This document shows, one piece after another, positions 55,221 through 64,000 of a DNA stretch of 64,000 nt (position 1 is its first letter; each line of letters begins with the position of its first letter). The notes beneath the pieces were generated by a model. It was not told the origin of the DNA, ran no database searches, and saw nothing but the letters and a program-made list of their open reading frames with translations. Location of the stretch: positions 1 to 64,000 of the forward strand of contig NZ_JACIJI010000008.1 in assembly GCF_014199335.1 (NCBI RefSeq), given 5' to 3'. The DNA comes from Stakelama sediminis. GTDB taxonomy: Bacteria; Pseudomonadota; Alphaproteobacteria; Sphingomonadales; Sphingomonadaceae. The translations under genes and the position numbers were made by a program.

Positions 55221-56627
55221 TCAATCCTGCACCAGCCGGTGACGGCGCGCCTCAATGGCCGTTAGCTGACGGGCACCGCGGTCGAGGAACAGCGGGGCCA
55301 GCTTGGCGCTGCCGTCGCCGCGCGGTTCGCCCAGCATGAATGCCGCGGCGGCACGGCGCGCACCCGCCATCCGGTATCGCACATCGACAATCACCATCGG
55401 TACGCAATAGGGCCTGCCCTGCGTGCGGATGATCTGGGTGCGCTGCAATGCCAGAGTGAGTTGCGCATTCACCCGGCGCTGTTCTCCCGGCGCGAGCATG
55501 GTGCGCGCGGCAAAGGCGTTGGGCGGTCCGGCGATCAGTTGCGCGAACTCGGCATCCTGCCCCGCATGGGCGCTGCGCAACCAGGTGGATACCGCCACCT
55601 CCTCCGCCGCCATTCCGCCCGGATTGGCCAGCACGACATCGAAGCGGGCGCTCAGGCCCTTTTCGTCAACGCTCAGCAATTGCGGTGCCAGCGTGATGTC
55701 GAGCGGCAGCCCCTCGCCGCCCGGACGCGGTACCGGGTTCGGCGCAGGTCCGGCGCCCAGCCGCGTCGTCACCAGACCGGACGGCACCGTTCGAGCGGCG
55801 GCCGGAACTGGCACAGGTGCAGGCGCTGGCTGCGGATCGGCAGCGGGTTGCGGCGTGGCGACCGGTTGCGACTGGGCTGACTCCGCCGCTTCCGGTTCAG
55901 CTTGCCTAGGAGCCGCTGCCTGCTTTTGCTCGCGATAACGGGTCATCGCCTCGGCATAATGCGCTTCCCGCCTTCGCCGCCTCGCCCACCACAGCGCGAA
56001 CAGGCTCAATACCGCGATGCCGCCTGCCCCCAGCGCCAGCCATGCCCATAGCGGCCAGCCGCTCGATTGGGGAACGGCCTGCGGCTGATGCTGCTGACCG
56101 GTAATATCGGGGACCGGCAGCGGCGATGGTTCGGGGGTCGGCGTTGCGGTCGGGGTCGGCGTTGCGGTCGGGGTCGGCGTGGGCGTGGGCGTGGGCGTTG
56201 CACGAGGTGACGGGCGCGCGACCGCCGATGGTGCGCGCTCCGTCTCCCGACTGCGCGACGGTGCGGGCGTCGGGCTGGGGCGCGGAACCGGGGCTGTGCG
56301 CGGTGCGGTGGCTCGGGGGGTGGGTGCGGGAACCGGCGTGGGCGACGGGGTCGCAGTCGACGCGCCGTTTTGCGACGGCAGCGAATAGGATTGGAGCGAC
56401 GGCGTAATATAGGTTCGTTCCGGCGTCACACGCGGCACGGACGTTGGCGACGGGCTGGGTGTCGGCAAAGGGGACGGTACGGGAATGACCGGTCCCTGCA
56501 CATTTTGCGCGGGAGCGGCTGTCGCCAGTGCGAGCGCGGATGAAAACAGGATTGCGCCGCCGAGAGAACTCGACGGACGCAATCGTGTCAGGGACAATGT
56601 TGGAAAGGGTAAGCGGACACGAACCAT
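55221..56627 (-). CDS. Single-pass membrane protein with Pro/Thr-rich segment
   Basis: A 468-residue protein. A signal-like helix (about 20-40, ending APAQ) is followed by about 150 residues rich in Pro, Thr and Ser, with TPTPTPTPTATPTP repeats encoded by an 18-bp tandem repeat (56134-56202). One transmembrane helix (about 196-215, WLALGAGGIAVLSLFALWW) is followed by RRRR, so the C-terminal part should be cytosolic. The C-terminal domain (about 305-460) has an Ig/CARDB-like pattern (VVLANPGGMAAEEVAVSTWL). The function is unknown. The gene at 56736 has the same layout. Confidence 0.65.
   Translation of the reverse strand: MVRVRLPFPTLSLTRLRPSSSLGGAILFSSALALATAAPAQNVQGPVIPVPSPLPTPSPSPTSVPRVTPERTYITPSLQSYSLPSQNGASTATPSPTPVPAPTPRATAPRTAPVPRPSPTPAPSRSRETERAPSAVARPSPRATPTPTPTPTPTATPTPTATPTPEPSPLPVPDITGQQHQPQAVPQSSGWPLWAWLALGAGGIAVLSLFALWWARRRRREAHYAEAMTRYREQKQAAAPRQAEPEAAESAQSQPVATPQPAADPQPAPAPVPVPAAARTVPSGLVTTRLGAGPAPNPVPRPGGEGLPLDITLAPQLLSVDEKGLSARFDVVLANPGGMAAEEVAVSTWLRSAHAGQDAEFAQLIAGPPNAFAARTMLAPGEQRRVNAQLTLALQRTQIIRTQGRPYCVPMVIVDVRYRMAGARRAAAAFMLGEPRGDGSAKLAPLFLDRGARQLTAIEARRHRLVQD
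56134..56202. repeat. Short tandem repeat coding for Pro-Thr repeats
   Basis: Two exact 18-bp units (56134-56151, 56152-56169) and a partial third are followed by a run of GTGGGC hexamers. On the minus strand they encode TPTPTA and TP units inside the Pro/Thr-rich protein. Confidence 0.8.
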
Positions 56628-56735
56628 GATGCGCTTGCCATAAACGGCTTGTCCGCAAGATCAATGCGGCCCGTGATGTCCCGGGTCGCATGGCCGGGGC
56701 GGTTCAACGCATCGTGTCGACCGCCCCGGCGCACC

Positions 56736-57980
56736 TCACCCCTTGCTGAAGGCGGGCTTCATGCCCGTATTCGGCCAGCGGAATGCGGGGCGTGCTGGTG
56801 CCGGAGCAACAGCACGCTGGCGACGGGCCACCGCAGGGCGTGCTGCGGGCGCTTGCTCGCGTGCAGCGATGTGCTCGCGATCGGAAGTCGTTGCCGCTTC
56901 GGCAGCCAGTCGTTCCTGACGGTCGTAAAACCGCGCGCGACGCAAACGATTTTTCCGCGTCAGGAAGGGGTTGTCCGCGGTCGGACCAGCTTCCGCCGCA
57001 CGCTCATGGCGTCCCGACACATAGCTTGCCGGTTCGAAGGCAGGCATCGCAGCGGCGCGTACCGGTGCCGGTTGGGCAACGGGCGTCGGCGTCGGCGCCA
57101 CCGGCTCCCGCGCCATAAAGGCGGGCTCGGGCTGAGGCGCAACCGGGCGGGTTACTACCGGCTCTGCGGCGACAGCAGCGCCGGTTTCGACGCGTTCCTT
57201 ACGGCTGCGGCGCATAAGTGCCGCGGCACCGGCTGCCAGCACCGCCAGTCCGGCAAGGGCGATCCACAGTGCGGTACGGCTGTCGAAGTCGCCGGTCGTC
57301 GCCTGCGGTGCGGCACTTGCCTGTTGCTGCGGCGCCACCGGCTGCGAGGCGGGCATCACGATCGGTGCAGGGTCAGCCTGCTGCGTATCGGTCGCCGTTA
57401 CGCTGTCCGACGCGGAAGTCTTGGCAGTTTCCGCCGTCACCGGCGCAGGTTTCGCGACCACGGGGGCGCTGTGCGTTTTGGCCGGAGCCGAAGCGGTGCT
57501 TTCAGTCCTGGTCGCTTCAGTCTTGCGACTGGAAACCGGCGCTGTCTGTTCCTGGGGCGCAGGCTCGACCGTCATGGCGGGAACGGCCGGCGCTGTCGTA
57601 TCGGGCATCGACGTCGGCTGGCTGGCCATCGGAGACGCCGTCTCCGGTACTGCCGTGCTGGTGGCAGGCGCAGTCTGCGTCATCGGATCGGTGCCGGGGA
57701 TAACCGGCATTACCGGACTTGTAGCGGTAGGAACTGCCGGGGATGCGGTCGTCGTGCCGCTGTCCGGAACGCTTTGCGTCTGTGTCGGCGCAGGCGTCAC
57801 GATCGGCTGCGGAGTCTGCACCAGCGGAGGCGGGACGTCGGATTGAGTCCGGGACTGGGTGACAGTCCCCTGACCGGACGGGTCCGTCTGGTTCTGGGCA
57901 GCCGCGGGGGCGGCAGAGCCGGCGAGAGCGGCAATAACTGCCGCCCCGGCCAGTAGCGAGCTTTTGATCGGTTTCGTCAT
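56736..57980 (-). CDS. Single-pass membrane protein with Ala/Pro/Thr-rich ectodomain
   Basis: A 414-residue protein. A signal peptide (about 1-29, ending AAAQ) is followed by about 200 residues of Pro/Thr/Ala/Ser/Gln low complexity, and one helix (about 236-253, ALWIALAGLAVLAAGAAAL) with RRSRK after it. The cytosolic tail (about 160 residues) is again Pro/Ala-rich, with a basic conserved-looking block NPFLTRKNRLRRARFYDRQERLA. It resembles the downstream gene at 55221 in architecture but not in sequence. The frame runs 17 codons further up; ATG 57980 is the better start. The function is unknown. Confidence 0.6.
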   Translation of the reverse strand: MTKPIKSSLLAGAAVIAALAGSAAPAAAQNQTDPSGQGTVTQSRTQSDVPPPLVQTPQPIVTPAPTQTQSVPDSGTTTASPAVPTATSPVMPVIPGTDPMTQTAPATSTAVPETASPMASQPTSMPDTTAPAVPAMTVEPAPQEQTAPVSSRKTEATRTESTASAPAKTHSAPVVAKPAPVTAETAKTSASDSVTATDTQQADPAPIVMPASQPVAPQQQASAAPQATTGDFDSRTALWIALAGLAVLAAGAAALMRRSRKERVETGAAVAAEPVVTRPVAPQPEPAFMAREPVAPTPTPVAQPAPVRAAAMPAFEPASYVSGRHERAAEAGPTADNPFLTRKNRLRRARFYDRQERLAAEAATTSDREHIAAREQAPAARPAVARRQRAVAPAPARPAFRWPNTGMKPAFSKG

Positions 57981-58420
57981 AGCCCCAATAAAATGGAAAG
58001 AACGACAGTGCAGTTCCGGATAATGCTTCACATCCGGATGAACCGCCTCATTTTGTCGACAGAATTACTTCATTTATATTAGGTTCAGCGTCCGTTTATC
58101 GCACGTTCAGAAAACTATGTTCAATTGTTACAATGAGCACTTTCGCGCGAGAGTCATTACTTGACGACAATGGAAACGCTTCGGCGCGCCCTTTACAGAT
58201 CGGCCCCCTGCCCCTATATCCTGCGCATCCCCGCTGATCGGGAAAGGATGCGTCGTCGCGCAACGCATCACAGGGATAGATCGACGGAGATTTCACGACG
58301 CTTTGAAGCTGCGGGCCATTCGACAGAATGCCGGCGGCTTTTTTGGCGTCTGTTCGCGTGCCTGCCCGGCGGTGCCGGGCCGAAATACTGATGACGCAAG
58401 CGAAGGGCTGACACTCCCCC
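57981..58420. promoter_or_regulatory. Intergenic region with rpoB promoter and leader
   Basis: No gene is seen in these 440 bp. A perfect 7-bp inverted repeat TCCGGAT/ATCCGGA (58015-58038) lies in the leader of the minus-strand gene. For rpoB, -35 TTTACA (58192-58197) and -10 TATATC (58215-58220) are 17 nt apart, giving a start near 58227 and a leader of about 190 nt. The leader contains the stem GCCCGGC/GCCGGGC (58364-58380), 40 nt before the ATG. rplL is not upstream, so rpoBC has its own promoter. Confidence 0.55.
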
Positions 58421-62572
<4,152 letters not shown>

Positions 62573-62579
62573 GGAAACC

Positions 62580-62606
62580 GGGCGCTATCGGAAACCGGTA
62601 GCGCCC
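62580..62606 (+). terminator. Stable intercistronic hairpin between rpoB and rpoC
   Basis: GGGCGCTATCGG-AAA-CCGGTAGCGCCC forms a 12-bp stem (one G-U) 7 nt after the rpoB stop. Only TTCCCC follows, so complete termination is unlikely. It may be a processing or stability element that adjusts rpoC relative to rpoB. Confidence 0.5.
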
Positions 62607-62647
62607 TTCCCCGCCCGCCTGAAAGATTTTTCCCCAAAGGGAATTGA

Positions 62648-64000
<1,353 letters not shown>

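Noticed and set aside
56134..56202. Tandem repeats considered as a CRISPR array
   Set aside because: Units are 18 bp with no spacers and they encode Pro-Thr repeats in frame.

Overview
This 64 kb window is high-GC chromosomal DNA from an alphaproteobacterium, most likely of the Sphingomonadaceae. The evidence is the combination of CpdR, a DUF1013 (TrcR-type) regulator and GcrA, SapC-type and DUF2490/DUF3617 proteins, the gene order argD-argF-hslO, and the make-up of the bc1 operon. The genus cannot be fixed from the sequence alone. Most of the window is core genome with compact operons, several ATGA stop/start overlaps and few mobile sequences.

Layout. Positions 1-760 are the scar of an integrated element: the 3' end of an IS3-type transposase and its terminal repeat lie inside a decapitated tyrosine integrase, next to tRNA-Val(GAC). 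From 0.8 to 5.7 kb there are cpdR, an N-formylglutamate amidohydrolase, a strong small-RNA candidate, cytochrome b561, a SapC protein and a GlcD-type FAD dehydrogenase. From 5.7 to 14.8 kb there are rhlE, DUF1289, a GST, trcR, a glycosyltransferase/metallophosphoesterase pair that I read as Agt-PlcP lipid remodelling, yqiJ-yqiK, a quinone oxidoreductase and DUF1192. From 14.9 to 23.6 kb there are clpA, a membrane diguanylate cyclase, an acyl-CoA ligase, a lower-GC islet with a Sel1 protein, and an aldehyde dehydrogenase. From 23.6 to 31.8 kb there are xseB-ispA, coaD, a secreted cyclophilin, queA, a CDF exporter, ychF, a divergent SDR/XRE pair and a MaoC hydratase.

From 31.8 to 40.8 kb there are a Tyr/Gly-rich lipoprotein, apt, the cytochrome bc1 operon (Rieske, b, c1), trmL-hemF, a GNAT, two membrane proteins, lipB and a Met-rich mini-lipoprotein. 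From 40.9 to 49.5 kb there are a secreted unknown, a 142-bp MITE-like element touching the queE stop codon, queC-queE, a DUF3617 protein, argD-argF-hslO with a structured argD leader, a DUF2490 protein, an ABC-2 permease and gcrA. From 49.7 kb to the end there are an orphan tadE-tadG pair, parE with a class-A beta-lactamase-fold protein, two Pro/Thr-rich single-pass proteins, and rpoB-rpoC (rpoC cut by the window end).

Functional links: CpdR, TrcR, GcrA and ClpA belong to cell-cycle and proteolysis control. queA, queC and queE contribute to queuosine synthesis. argD and argF are arginine synthesis steps. petABC with cytochrome b561 are respiratory, and hemF supplies haem. The most interesting non-obvious items are the small RNA (about 2137-2241), the phosphate-stress-type PlcP/Agt pair, the MITE, the palindrome whose two halves are each a -10 box (30432-30449), the argD leader, and the Met-rich lipoprotein.
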